A stretch of 64,000 bases of DNA. It comes from Vermamoeba vermiformis (taxonomy: Eukaryota > Tubulinea > Echinamoebida). Numbering within the stretch: the stretch's first letter is position 1; each line of letters starts with the position of its first letter. The position numbers and the translations under genes were made by a program. The notes below the pieces were generated by a model. It had not been told where the DNA came from, ran no database searches, and saw only the letters and a list, made by a program, of their open reading frames with translations. Positions 45,531-56,267 of this stretch are shown here, one piece after another. The stretch spans positions 527,413-591,412 of the forward strand of contig JBEWZL010000300.1 in NCBI GenBank assembly GCA_045837725.1. The letters run 5' to 3'.

Positions 45531-48247
45531 TTATTTTTCGGTGATCTCAGACGAAGAAGCGGAAGCAGCAGGCTTATCAGCGGGGTCGTTCTTCTTTTGC
45601 TTCAAGTACTCGTTCTCGGTTCTGAGCTTGTCGATCTCCTTGCGCAACTCGTTGAGCTCGTTCTCCAACTTCGATGAGTTTTCAGAGAGGGAGCTTTGAG
45701 GATGCGAGTGGGAGCTTGTCATAGCAGTGGTGTTCTTGTTGGTACCCCAAGCAGTACCATCATCACCGTCCTTCTTCAGCTTGGCCATCAAGTGGATCTT
45801 GTTACCAAAGACAACGATGATAGTAGTCATGTTGGCCACAAAGATACCAATGCTGCGGATGATGAAACGTTCTTGACGGCTAATGGTGCTAACGAACTGC
45901 AATGCGGTGATGAGAGCAGAGATGATAACCAAGACGTAGATAACGAAGGCCAAGAGACGAGACTCGTTGTAGACCTTGTGAGGAACAGAACGGATGCGAA
46001 CGGCCAAGTAGATACCGTAGCCCATCAGAATAGCGTTGTATCCCAAGGCAATGATAACGAAGGCGAAAGAGACCGGAGTAGCAGCCATATCAACGCTGCA
46101 GTCGGTGTACCAGAGAGCAGGGCGGTAGGGATCAGTCACGACAAGTTGCACGTCACTACCGAAGATTGCAATGATGATGCAGATGACAGCTTCAATACCG
46201 ACGACCACTGCAGTAATGATGGAGAGCTTGGCGTCAGTAATAGCCTTGATGGTGAGGCGCTTGTCGTTGTACAAAGAGTGGATTCGCCATGACTTAGCGA
46301 AGAGGCAACCAAAAGTGATGGTGAAGCCAATACCCAACAAGAGAGGAGTCAAGACGCAAGCAGCCTTGTCCAACCAGCTCAAGTTCCAGCTGAAGATGCT
46401 AGCATAAGACATGCAAGTACCGAACAGGACGTAAACCAAGAACAAAGCAGATGAGGCGCGGATAATCTTGTTCTTGCGGTTAGCAATGACAACGATCATG
46501 AGGGCGATCGAGAAGACAATGCCAACAATAGCGAGAGCGAACATGGCCCACTCAGAAGGAGTGGTCGTAGGGTTGTAGATGCGCTCTGACCAGGTGGGCA
46601 TAGGGTAAACCAAGTTTTGCTAAATAGGATAATTAGAATGTGTTTCCTGCGTTTATAATATCAAAGGGATTCCACAAAATAATCGTTGGCCCTTTTTTGG
46701 ACAGCACCTCACGAGATTTCAGCATAAAAATTGATATTATTTTTGTCAATTTACTGAAACGAGTGGCAGCTTGAATATACTGAGCTAACAAGCAGCTTTG
46801 CCACGGCGGAGTATCAAATCATCACATAAGGTTATAATTTAAATTTGCAGGAATTGTTCCGGGTCGCGAAGATCCGCCGACCAAAATCGAATCAAATAAT
46901 TAATGCTGATTTAAAATCACGTTTCATGTTGCTCAAATCGATATAATTTGCCTTGATTTAAAAGTTTTTAGGTATTGCTAAACTTACGAGCTGAACTCTG
47001 CTGGGACCAACGACGTTTACAACGCTAGTGTAGTTGGCAATTTCCTTACGGGCGTACTGAATCCATTCATCGCTGTTGGGGACGAACTGCAAGAAGGGAA
47101 CGAAGCGAAGTTGCGAGTGATCTGCGCCGAACTGGTAAGGACCGAAGAAAGTGTCTACGTTAACTCGTCCCAAGGCACGTGTCACCTCGTTGTTGTCCAA
47201 ACTATCAGCAGACTGGATGGCAAGCATGAGAAGCAAACCAGAGACGGCACCGATGGCTTGGTTAGCGTCAGCAGGACCAAGAGAAGCATCCATGGTAGCG
47301 TCGAAAGCAGTAAGAAAATCCTTGTACGTGCCGAAGTAGTCACCTCTAAAATTAATACCAGGGGCAATGACGTCGCAGCCACTGACGAAGGCAACCAAAG
47401 AAGGGTCGAGAGCAAGGAAATCCGGAACGTAGTACGAGCTGATGTAGACAGCTTTAGGAGTGTAGTCCAACTTTCTGATGGCCTCCAAGAAGTAGCGACC
47501 GACGTTAGTGAAGCTAGCAATGACGACGGCGTCGAAAGTGTGCTCGTTAGTTCCATTTTGGTGATCAATGTCGCGGATGAGGGAAGCGACATCCGAAATG
47601 TTTTTAATAAACGTATCATCAATGCCATTGAGAGTATCAGTAATTACGTTGTATTGAGCAACGATTTCGATGCTATAATCGTCGGCATTTGAAACAAAAC
47701 CTTTTCCAATGTCAATCTGGAAAGGTGTTTGTTCCACAACCAAAACAATCTTTCTAATGTTGTTAATTCGGAACTCCGGGAACGTAGTAGTAGCATATCG
47801 AGGAGGGGATGTTGTTACGGAGTAAGAGTATTCGGCACCAGTGTAGAATGAAGCCGATCCGACTTTGGTACCAAGAAGTAAGCGACCAGCGGGTTCTGTG
47901 ATGGACTTGGCAGCTGAGCTGAGAGGAGAGCTCACGGGACCCAAGAAGAAGTTGATTTCGGAATCGTTAAGCATGGTTCGATAGTTTTGCTTGACGATCG
48001 TCGCGTTTCCATAATCTTCCATGTGCTTAATTGCAAAAGTTAAGCTTTCGTTCTTGTTGATTGTAATGTTCCAAGTGTTGGCTTTCTGAACGAAGAATTG
48101 AAGGCCGGCTAGAATTTGTTTGCCGTTCTGGTTGAGAAAGGAGGACGGCGCTTGAGTAGAAACGCTGATGCCAAAAGTGACCTGCGTCGAGTAGTAACCA
48201 TAGAAGCAGCTCAAGAAGAGCAAGGCTGCAATTAAAACCTTGGCCAT
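45531..48247 (-). CDS. Class C (GABA-B-like) G-protein-coupled receptor
   Basis: Two exons. The first (48247 to about 46987) has a signal peptide MAKVLIAALLFLSCFYGYYS and a type-I periplasmic-binding-like ectodomain (FGISVSTQAPSSFL, INFFLGPVSSPLSSAAKSI, FDAVVIASFTNVGRYFLEAI, FFGPYQFGADHSQLRFVPF) with several N-glycosylation sequons. The second (from 46621) has seven hydrophobic helices (MFALAIVGIVFSIALMIVVI, ALFLVYVLFGTCMSYASIFS, LLLGIGFTITFGCLFAKSWR, LSIITAVVVGIEAVICIIIA, VSFAFVIIALGYNAILMGYG, LAFVIYVLVIISALITALQF, IGIFVANMTTIIVVFGNKIH) and a C-terminal coiled coil (ENELNELRKEIDKLRTENEY), as in GABA-B receptors. The Cys-rich domain of mGluRs is absent. Codons are strongly biased, suggesting high expression. 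An upstream ATG at 48325 is probably leader. A transposon lies 168 bases upstream. Confidence 0.88.
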
Positions 48248-48415
48248 TTGTGTTGTCGTGTGTGGCGTTGAATAACGAATAAAATTAAAGCGCAGTGTAA
48301 AATTTAAACAATTCCCACGAGACATGATTTGATCCCTTGTGATTCATTTTTGTGTTCGGCCGTATTAGTATTCCCACGATTGATTTAAATTATGTTACCC
48401 GTGTTCCACCTTTTA

Positions 48416-48445
48416 TAGCGAAACAATAGTTACTGTAAAATTTGG
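48416..48445 (+). repeat. Left terminal inverted repeat of the transposon
   Basis: TAGCGAAACAATAGTTACTG followed by TAAAATTTGG. It differs from the right end at a single position (T for C in GTTACTG/GTTACCG). It is preceded by TA. Confidence 0.9.
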
Positions 48446-48585
48446 AGTCACCTGCCAATCAACTTGTCTCACTACTGGTGGAATTAATTTTGTTTCCACC
48501 AAATTTCTGACCAATAGAATCACGCGTCAATAATTTTGATTTGTTTACGCCGACCTGTAGAATTATATGTAAAACAACGTGTAAC

Positions 48586-49752
48586 ATGGCCACAAATCAA
48601 TTTGGTGGTGTATATTTCCCTGGGGCTTGTTACGATCAGTTACTCCGTATTCGAATACTGCAAGATTTGATTAGTCTTCAACCAAATCATGGTGCAAAGA
48701 GTGAGCTCGCAAGAAAATACAGTGTTTCACCAGCGTATATATCAAAGTTAAATAATCTATTTGTGGAATATTTGACCGATCCTTCTGGAGAAAAAGCACG
48801 CAATCTACTTTTTTCTCGCTCGCACTGTAGGTTCATTAATTAAATTGGTAAATAATATTATAATTAACGCCTATATATCTAGCACACATCCGTGAGTCAC
48901 GTAAGCTGGATATTGAGAGCATTCTGTATATTTTACTGCTTGTTGAACAAAATCCGACCATCTACCTTTGGGAACTACAATTAATGCTTTATGCTCATCT
49001 CAATATCGAAGTATCAATGGAGACCATTCGAAAGACTATGATAGAGATCGGACTAACACATAAGAAAGTGTCAAGAGTGCATCTCCGCAGATTTACTCCC
49101 CGAAACATACAATGGCGACGAGTTTATTCGGAACTGATTAGCCAAGCAAACGTTGATAGATTATTTTATTTTGACGAATGTGGTTTTGCAAGGCGTGACA
49201 CACAGCGAAATTATGGTTGGAGCGCATCTCGTCGTTGTGTAGCAATTGATGACTGGACGAGACTACCAGCGATTCAACTACTCGCATTAATGGGCAAGAA
49301 TGGTGTGCAAGCGATTCAGCTCCTATCTGGTACAGTAACAAGCCTGCACATCTGCAACTACTTTCTTGTGCACGTGTTCCCGTTCTTACCTCAAGGCTCT
49401 GTCATCGTGATGGACAATGCATCGATTCATCGTGGTGCAACATCGCAGTTCCTTGCCGACTTGCTGCAATTAAAGGACTCTGTTTTAATTTTTTTGCCAC
49501 CGTACTCGTAAGTCTACTTGAGTCTTTAAATTTGTTGTGCAAGCCACCAAAATACTAATAATATTTCTACCCTACAGACCTGACCTAAACCCAATTGAAA
49601 ATATGTTCGGGACGCTGAAATGCTTTATTAAAGATCAGCGATGTACAACAAACGAAGATCTGCTTGACAGCATTTTTCGTGGGATTGATCTTATTACTCC
49701 AGAACATTGCACGAGCTGGTTCGTGCACTGTGGTATTGTTACTCCACAATAG
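48586..49752 (+). CDS. DDE transposase, Tc1/mariner (IS630-like), DD37E
   Basis: Three exons (48586-48826, 48883-49507, 49578-49752) give 346 residues, the usual size for the superfamily. The N-terminal part has a helix-turn-helix (AKSELARKYSVSPAYISKLN) and a second DNA-binding region ending MIEIGLTHKKVSRVHLRRFT. The catalytic core shows the first Asp in YFDECGF, the second in VIVMDNASIHRG and the Glu in PPYSPDLNPIENMFG, with 37 residues between the second Asp and the Glu (DD37E). NYGWS and LLALMGKNGV are in the places expected for this fold. All three catalytic residues are present and no stop interrupts the spliced frame. Its last 14 bases overlap the tail of the convergent RING gene. Confidence 0.88.
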
Positions 49753-51294
49753 AGCGACAGTTTGGACAGTTATGATTTGTAGCAAACCAATTATCAATAC
49801 AGTTTGCACAAAATATGTGCTTGCACGGCAATTCTCGTAACTCAACCCGTGAACTCAAAACATTCTCTCGACATATTGAACAGTCAATTCTTGTGGCTGT
49901 GGCGTCGTTGTCATCGATTAGAATGGGAAGTTTGTTGATATCACGAACGGGAGTCGGCTCATTCGGTAAGCCAACCAAAAGCTACACAAAAGAGTTTTTA
50001 ATGCACGACTCAATACTTTATCATTGTTGTTAATTACTAACTTCATAGTCATAGTCAGGGTCCCTAAATAATTCGGCGATCTGATCCGGGTCAAACTCTT
50101 CATCAGCGGCAATATTCACAGTTGTTATTTGACCTGAGCTATAGTTCAGAGTAAGTACTCGAGAGCTATCATCGGAAGCAGTCTCAGGCGAAGTAGGATC
50201 TTGCTCTTTAAGCCTTTGCGTGTCAGTCGAAGTGGCAAGCAGATCGGCAGGGTTTTTGATGAAGTTTTCACTGTTGTACAGACTAATAGGATTTGGCCTA
50301 ATCATTATATCACGCAGGGTCCCAGGCCTAGACTTTGTGGATGGTGCACTGTTGCTTTGGGCGTTGTTCAGTGTGCTTGTGTACCGCGAAACAACGTCGT
50401 TGATCACTTGACTTGTTGGAGGAGCTGTTGACAACAACCCACTCTGATTACCTTGTAATTGGCTTGTAGGTTGCAGGGAAGGCTGCTCTACAGGCCTAGG
50501 TGCCAGAGTTGGATGTGGTGCTGGACTTGGACTCGGATGAGGGTAGGGCGGAAACAGAGACCAGTTACCCCAAGGTGCTTGCATTGGCATTGAGCCTTGG
50601 CCTAATGAGCACCAATATGGATATTGTGGTGGTGGCTGTGGCCAGAAAGAGTAGGTTTGCGGATGTGGATACGGATACGGCGGTAAGTACTGTGGTGCTC
50701 CATAAGTGTTTCCTGGGGCAATTGAATTTACAGCACTTGTATTTAGGCCGTCTTGTGCTGAATTTGGTGCCTCTGGTGGAACTTGCGACGTTAGACGTTT
50801 GTACGAAGCCTGCATCCGAGCAACTTGTGAATCTCCTTTTGTTTCTTTCAAAAACTGCTCGTTTAATTGGCCTGCAAGGGTGTTGCTCTTTGGCAATGAA
50901 TTTGAAAGCGCCTGAGCTGGGTTTTCATGATCTAAATAATAAATTCGAGGAAGTTAGTTGTGAAACCAAGACCACTTGGGCACGTACTAATCGCCTTGGC
51001 TAGTATTTCACCTAAATCCACTTTTGGTCGCTTTGGTGCTCCCTGTTGCTCGTGGCTTGCTACTTCAGCAATCTTTCTTTTTGGGCATTGGTGGCCTTTT
51101 TTCGATACACCACACTGAATACATTTTTGAACAGTTCCAACAGGTGGTCCTTTTTTACTCTTTGTGTCGCTATCAAGGAGCTCAAAGAATTTGTTAATAA
51201 ATGTCTCTCGCGAGGTTTCTGGTAATTGTCCGCTCTTTATTTTGCCATCAACGATGGCAATCGCCTTTTCGTAATTATCAGCTCGGGAAGTCAT
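49739..51294 (-). CDS. Transposon-borne zinc-knuckle and RING-finger protein
   Basis: Three exons (51294-50988, 50931-50042, 49981-49739) give 479 residues with intact frame. Residues about 1-55 are helical (MTSRADNYEKAIAIVDGKIK). A zinc knuckle CIQCGVSKKGHQC (C-x2-C-x6-H-x-C) follows with a basic stretch PKRKIAE and APKRPK, a likely nuclear signal. The middle is Pro/Tyr/Gln-rich and disordered (YLPPYPYPHPQTYSFWPQPP). The C terminus is a C3HC4 RING finger: CSICRENV, then PCKHIFCANCIDNWF, then CPNC. RING fingers of this type recruit E2 enzymes, so an E3 ubiquitin ligase is the natural inference. It lies wholly inside the transposon and ends 14 bases inside the transposase gene, so it belongs to the element and not to the host. 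Possible roles: control of transposase level, or counter-defence against host silencing. Confidence 0.8.
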
Positions 51295-51439
51295 TTGTGG
51301 TGGATCTATGCAAAACTACCAATACAATTCACAACCGGTTTGTAAGTGTCAAAAAATCAGCGTTTGGCGTTAAGAAATTTGGCAGAATGTTTCGCTATTG
51401 TTTGACGTTTTGTAATTCACAAAGCTAGTGATTCAAAGA

Positions 51440-51469
51440 CCAAATTTTACGGTAACTATTGTTTCGCTA
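51440..51469 (-). repeat. Right terminal inverted repeat of the transposon
   Basis: Reads (minus strand) TAGCGAAACAATAGTTACCG followed by TAAAATTTGG. It is followed on the plus strand by TA, matching the TA at the left end. Confidence 0.9.
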
Positions 51470-52373
51470 TATTACACCTAATACAATCCATGATGAACAC
51501 GGTGTTTCAATTTCAGTGACAGCTGTCACGTAAATTGTGACATTGTTGGTAAATAGCATCTGGAACTCGGCAACAGTTCAGAACTCGTAAATATCATCTC
51601 TTTAAGTTTATTGGGTTAAGCGTAATTATTAAAAGCTTTCGATTAAAGGCGGAAAAACCCTGTGCAAAACCTATGTGACCTACTATTTCGGTGACAGTTT
51701 AAATTAATTCAATCACAATTCGAAGCACTGGAACACCCAGTGGAATTAATTGGTTAGCCTTATAAATGCCTTTAATGTTTCATCCGATTACGAAAAACTT
51801 CAGATCGAGATCGGTTTCAAATTTGGAAGTGAATCATCACCTTCATTAATTAATGCTTGTCTACTTGTTTTACGCAACAAAGAATGCCTTTTATACCCTT
51901 AGATAAAAAGGTCAATACTTGAGCGTAAATTGTTACAAGATTGCTGGCGGCCGCCTGGCACAAGGTTAACTTCACTTCTTATTAAAACGAGAGTCTATCA
52001 CCTCGGTTAAGTTTTGTCTGCCAACCTTATACGAAATTTGAATCGACTTTGCTTGGGCTCCGTTTGTGAGGTTAGCGGAGCGATTTCATGAAAATGAATA
52101 ATTGCAAAAGTTAGAAAGTTTGCGGGGTGTGACATCATATCTCGTGCACGCTGATTGTGGAATTACTCCAAACACACGCTTCATTCTTCGGCAGCACTTA
52201 CTCCCCGGATAATTCCACTTCGAATTCCGAGGTTACGCGTGCAATCAGGCTCTTGTCCGTTTAATAAATCATTTCTTTGTAATAAATGCTAGAACAGGAA
52301 CGAAATAGTGCTTGTTCGGCGAAACAAAAATGTGATAGGTGGGCAGAACGATTATTTTGTCAACATTGCTTCA
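51470..52373. other. Region between transposon and Arb2-like gene
   Basis: About 900 bases without a gene, by position likely the former upstream region of the GPCR plus the promoter of the Arb2-like gene. It contains the 14-bp palindrome at 51516-51529. No further repeat or RNA gene is recognised. Confidence 0.4.
51516..51529. promoter_or_regulatory. Perfect 14-bp palindrome with E-box core
   Basis: GTGACAGCTGTCAC, symmetric over its full length, with the core CAGCTG. It lies 46 bases outside the transposon's right end, in what may be displaced GPCR promoter sequence. A binding site for a dimeric factor is possible but not shown. Confidence 0.3.
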
Positions 52374-53842
52374 ATGCAACGTATCAACAGGACTACTGCG
52401 GCGACTATCACTGTAGCAGCACTCGCTGTAGCCACTGCATTCGGTCTTTACTTGTACAAGAAAAGACCAACAAAGAATTACAAGATCGAACCTGTCGAAG
52501 ATTTTGTTGATTTAGAAATGGGTCAAAATACAGCAAAAAATACTAATAAGGATACCAAAGAAGAAACATTCCAAATTCCTGAGAATCCGAAATCGTACGT
52601 CCATTATTGGAATTAATTAATTTTTTTTCAATTTTTATTAATAATTCTGCTGGCTCAGTTTGGAAGATTTTGGGTTCGCGTATAATGAATCTGGAGAATT
52701 AAGAAATATTAAGACAAGTAAGTTATATTTCAAAAAAAAATGGCGAAGCTCAACACAATAATGTCTTAGATGAGAAATTCAATCTGCAACTTACCCAACA
52801 ACAGTACGAAGCTTTTGGAAACTTTGTCGTGGAATACGTTACAAACAAGATGAAGGTGGATTATGATATGGAGGTAAGACACTGCACTCTTAGCGGTTCA
52901 GTGAGTAACAAATCCGTTCAGAAAGTACTCTTGCCAACCGACGCTACAACAACCGAACCACAAACTGATATCTATATGACTAAGAATTGGAAGGACTGTG
53001 AGAAGCTTCTCGTCTTGATTCAAGGTTCTGGCGCTGTGAGGTAATATTGACAGATCGCGTGCCTCTTTTCTGAACATTTTTTGTAGACCCGGAATGTGGG
53101 CTAGGTCTGTCTGCATCAACGACGGCCTTAAGAACGGTGCCGTATATTCGTATATCGATGCTGCTTTAAAGGAAAATTACGGAGTGATTGTTTTGAATCC
53201 GAACAATAACAAAGGTAAGGCTTACTTAAGGCGGAACAAATCTTTAAGATACATTCTTAAATCGCTATTTTTAGTGCGTATCAACTCGAAATCGGTTCCT
53301 ATTCGCGGAAGCAGTTCACCTGAAGAACACACTTTAAGTGTGTGGGACGAATTTATTTCTCAGTCGAATGCCAAGGACATCGTTATTGTCGCGCACAGTT
53401 ACGGAGGCGTGTGCACGATGAATTTACTCGAGTACAGAAGTAAGTTCAATGATTCAACTTAGGAATATTTATCTTTGTGATACTAATTTATTTTTCCGAC
53501 AGACGAAGCGGTGCTAGCACGTGTACGCGCTATTGCCTTTACGGACTCAGTGCACTCAGCCTATCCATTGCCCTATACTAACGTTAAGCAAGAACCCACC
53601 GTCTCGTACTTGAAAGAGGTAAAATTTATTCTAACCGTTAATTTTTATTTCGTGACATCAAACTGACATCTCTTTAGCGATGTGTAAATTGGATCACCTC
53701 GGATACGCCGTTAGACACTGAACTTAAAGTATCGAAGTCGAATTGCCCGTGCGTGTCTGCGGGTCACACTAAACATGAGTACACTTCAGCATCCGCTTTT
53801 CCGTCAGTTATGAAATTCATTAACGAGAAGGTTGCAAAATAA
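52374..53842 (+). CDS. Arb2/FAM172A-like domain protein with N-terminal membrane anchor
   Basis: Starts [20 protein letters not shown] at 52374 with one hydrophobic helix (residues about 9-26) ending in YKKRPTK, then a short polar linker and the Arb2 domain: [121 protein letters not shown], and an ending with [20 protein letters not shown]. These match the FAM172A/Arb2 family, an alpha/beta-hydrolase-like fold. The nucleophile-elbow GHSxGG equivalent is AHSYGG and a late His is present, so hydrolase activity is possible. Known relatives act in heterochromatin and Argonaute contexts (fission yeast Arb2) or carry ER signals. The N-terminal anchor suggests a membrane-bound form here. Confidence 0.8.
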
Positions 53843-54005
53843 ACAGCGACATTTGAATAGGAACTCTACTTTGACGCATTTATTACTGTAGCATCGATGT
53901 TACGCTATCACGAGTAATTACCACGTTCGACCATTCAACCATCCCGGCGTCGTACTTTGGAGCTCTTCTACGATCTAAACACGATCTATTGCTCGAACCC
54001 GTCTT

Positions 54006-54924
54006 CTATGCATGACCGCTGCTCGTGTTATCTCGCGCAGGACTCACAACGAGATAACCACGCGGCTGTTTGCTCATTCCATCGACGCGTGTCATCAACA
54101 AACATAACGCATCTATATTGATCCAATGAGGTGACACTCGATGTCTTCAACAAGAGGTGCGTTAATACGATGTTATGTATGTGAAAGTTGTTGAGGAGTA
54201 CTTACGCCGCCACATCTAGGATCAACACTGTGTTCGAAGGTTTATGGTAAGCAGCGAGGGGACAAATGTGCCCTGCCGTAAATTTGCGATATCGACGCCA
54301 GAAGTTGAATATAATAAACTTCTTGGCATTTTCTCCACTGTTATCCGCACAAAACACCTCTTCTAGATCGCGAAGAAAGTGTTCCTTCAAAACCTCCATG
54401 TCTGATAGGTTCACTCGCTTAACAGACGCTGATAGACTCATCAACATATCTGCTACTTGGGCTAAAGTGAGGCCTGCAGTTTAGTGTTATTCAAATTCGA
54501 AAGAAATTTAAAATATCAGAATAATTGAAAAATCAAATTAACGTATAGAAAAATTACCATATCTGTGAGAGTCATCGCTGGTCCAATATTTTTGTCGGAC
54601 TAATTTGTAGACGTCAGTTTGCGTTAGTTTCTTTGGATCAAGACCTGCTCGCATTGTATTTAATACAATTACTGCGCTTGCTATTCCACAAAACGAGCCT
54701 TCGTCTTGTTTTTCATAATGGTTCATCAGTACATCATACTGACTCGTACGACTCTGGGCAGATTCGATCAGCAGTTGTTGACCAACGTCCGTACGCAACT
54801 TAACAATTGAAGACGAATAGTCCACATCTTTTGGGTCTGTCCATCCATAGTGTTCAACGCAATTGATAGGAGGTATTGTATCTTCCATGACTCGGCAGAA
54901 ACATTGCACGCGCGACAACGACAT
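54006..54924 (-). CDS. PCS: Phytochelatin synthase (catalytic domain only)
   Basis: Starts MSLSRVQCFCRVMEDTIPPI at 54924. The exons give the papain-like catalytic domain of phytochelatin synthase, which joins glutathione units into heavy-metal-binding peptides. The catalytic Cys is in KQDEGSFCGIASAVIVLNTM, the His in TAGHICPLAAYHKPSN and the Asp in VLILDVAAHRVSPHW. A last exon, joined after the acceptor TTGTTGAAG, supplies SPHWINIDALCLLMTRVDGM and KQPRGYLVVSPARDN, the expected family ending, with stop at 54006-54008. The Cys-rich C-terminal half of plant enzymes is absent, as in many short versions. The N terminus could hold a weak targeting signal. All three triad residues are present, so activity is likely. 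The start codon choice is moderately sure. Confidence 0.85.
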
Positions 54925-55407
54925 AACCAATATTTTTTGCAACCCGTTACAAGACCTCACGGCACGAATAATTGAATTGAACCGTACAGTATATTAATAT
55001 ACCACCTCTTCACGACTTTTCCGTGTAAAATCGGTCAAGCTGTACCTCCTGCGTAGGATTATAATCTTACAAGGAGCTAGCTCTCTCGGTGACAGTCCTC
55101 GAAGGGTAGGAAAGTAGATAGATTGGCCGAAGATAATCCTGGATCTGATCGGGTAAATAATGGCTTGCGGTCAGAGATTAAAACTTTAAATTTAAAATGA
55201 CAATTAAAATCCATTATTTGACCTCTTTTTAATATTACGAAATGCGCAATGGAGATATTACAAATTTTCTTTTTGCGTGATTTTGTGTGAGGCTCCACGC
55301 CATTGGTCAGCCCTGTTGGAATGGGCGCAAAAGCGAAACGCTTAAATAAGTACGTGTTCATCGATCATATATATATTCCTCATTGAATATCTCTAACACA
55401 ACACATC
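54925..55407. other. Intergenic region upstream of the small secreted protein
   Basis: A divergent promoter region of about 480 bases. A TATATATA-like element (CATATATATATTCC) lies at about 55367-55380, roughly 30 bases before the 55408 start. No gene or RNA is recognised. Confidence 0.4.
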
Positions 55408-56042
55408 ATGTCTTTCAAAACAATCATTCTCGTGTCTTTTGTCTTGATCGGATTCGTTCTCGCTCAAGCCCCTACCTCTGCTGGTTGCAGTTGTAACGAC
55501 AACCTCTGCGCGTGCTGTGCTGAAATCCCGGGCATTGAAACAAATGTCTGCGCTAACCTTCAATGGTTCGCTAGTAACCAAGTATGTTCCTATTAAAGAT
55601 CGATCCTTCCGAAGCTTTTCTCTCGTGTACAAAAAGCTCATAATTTATTTATAGACCCTCCAAGTTGCCGCTACTTTCGCTGGTGCCAACATTTTGAACT
55701 CTCCCTTCTCTAGTAAGTAGGAAAGATATTTTCTAATTTTCGAAATTGGGATTACAAGTACCCGTACCTCCATTTGAGGTCTATAATTTACCTTTACCAG
55801 AAATATTGCTAACTTAGATTTTCCTTTGCACGTTAGAGTCTCAGCCCTCGCAATGCGTCGTCTTTTTCCTCAACAAGGTTAAAATCTGCATCAACTTGGA
55901 AGATTTCGTTGCTCAAAAGCAAGGTGCTTGTGGTTGCTTCGATGTTACCGGCAATGCCTTCGGTGTTGACGTCAAGGCTCCTTTGGGTTGCTTCGTTGTT
56001 GGATCAAACCCCACATGCACCGTTCCTCCTTCACCCTTTTAA
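55408..56042 (+). CDS. Small secreted cysteine-rich protein
   Basis: Three exons. MSFKTIILVSFVLIGFVLAQ is a clear signal peptide. The mature part (about 120 residues) has about ten cysteines: GCSCNDNLCACCAEIP, NVCANLQW, QPSQCVVFLNKVKICINLED, GACGCFDVTGNAFG, APLGCFVVG and SNPTCTVPP. The pattern (early CxCxxxxCxCC, a strand LQVAATFAG, then single spaced Cys) resembles the DUF4773 type of animal secreted proteins, but I am not certain. It is an extracellular, disulphide-bonded protein of unknown role. Codon bias is strong, suggesting high expression. The stop is TAA at 56040-56042. Confidence 0.65.
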
Positions 56043-56267
56043 GACACGTGTACTTTGTTATCAATAGCGCTATTAAACAGCCGCTTACCTAGTACGTACC
56101 TTATTAACAGCTATTTTTTGGTCCGCCAATCACTTTCGTTCTTTTTTTTATTTTTAGCCAACCAATCCCGTGCGTTTTATCTTTACAACCAAACATAAAT
56201 TCCATTTTTTGTTGTTTATTTCATTCAAGGTTAACAAGCAACATCGCATCTCTACAATAATAAACAA

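Larger units (their letters stand above)
48416..51469 (+). mobile_element. DD37E Tc1/mariner-type DNA transposon carrying a RING-finger gene
   Basis: A 3054-bp element bounded by inverted ends that match in 31 of 32 positions when the flanking TA is included (left 48414-48445, right 51440-51471), beginning TAGCGAAACAATAGTTAC. The TA at 48414-48415 and at 51470-51471 fits the TA target duplication of Tc1/mariner elements. Inside are two convergent genes, transposase on plus and a RING protein on minus, which together fill about 2.7 kb. A second copy of the end motif, TGTTTCGCTAT, lies 72 bases inside the right end (51388-51398). A hairpin GGTGGAA..TTCCACC lies near the left end (48477-48500). 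Both genes have intact frames and consensus splice sites, so the copy looks whole. It sits in the promoter region of the class C GPCR. Confidence 0.85.

Noticed and set aside
45696-47692. Long plus-strand frames over the GPCR gene
   Set aside because: They mirror the strongly codon-biased receptor on the other strand.
55040-55110. tRNA-like stem around GTAGGATTATAATCTTAC
   Set aside because: No acceptor pairing, and no T arm with a GGTTCGAATCC-type B box.
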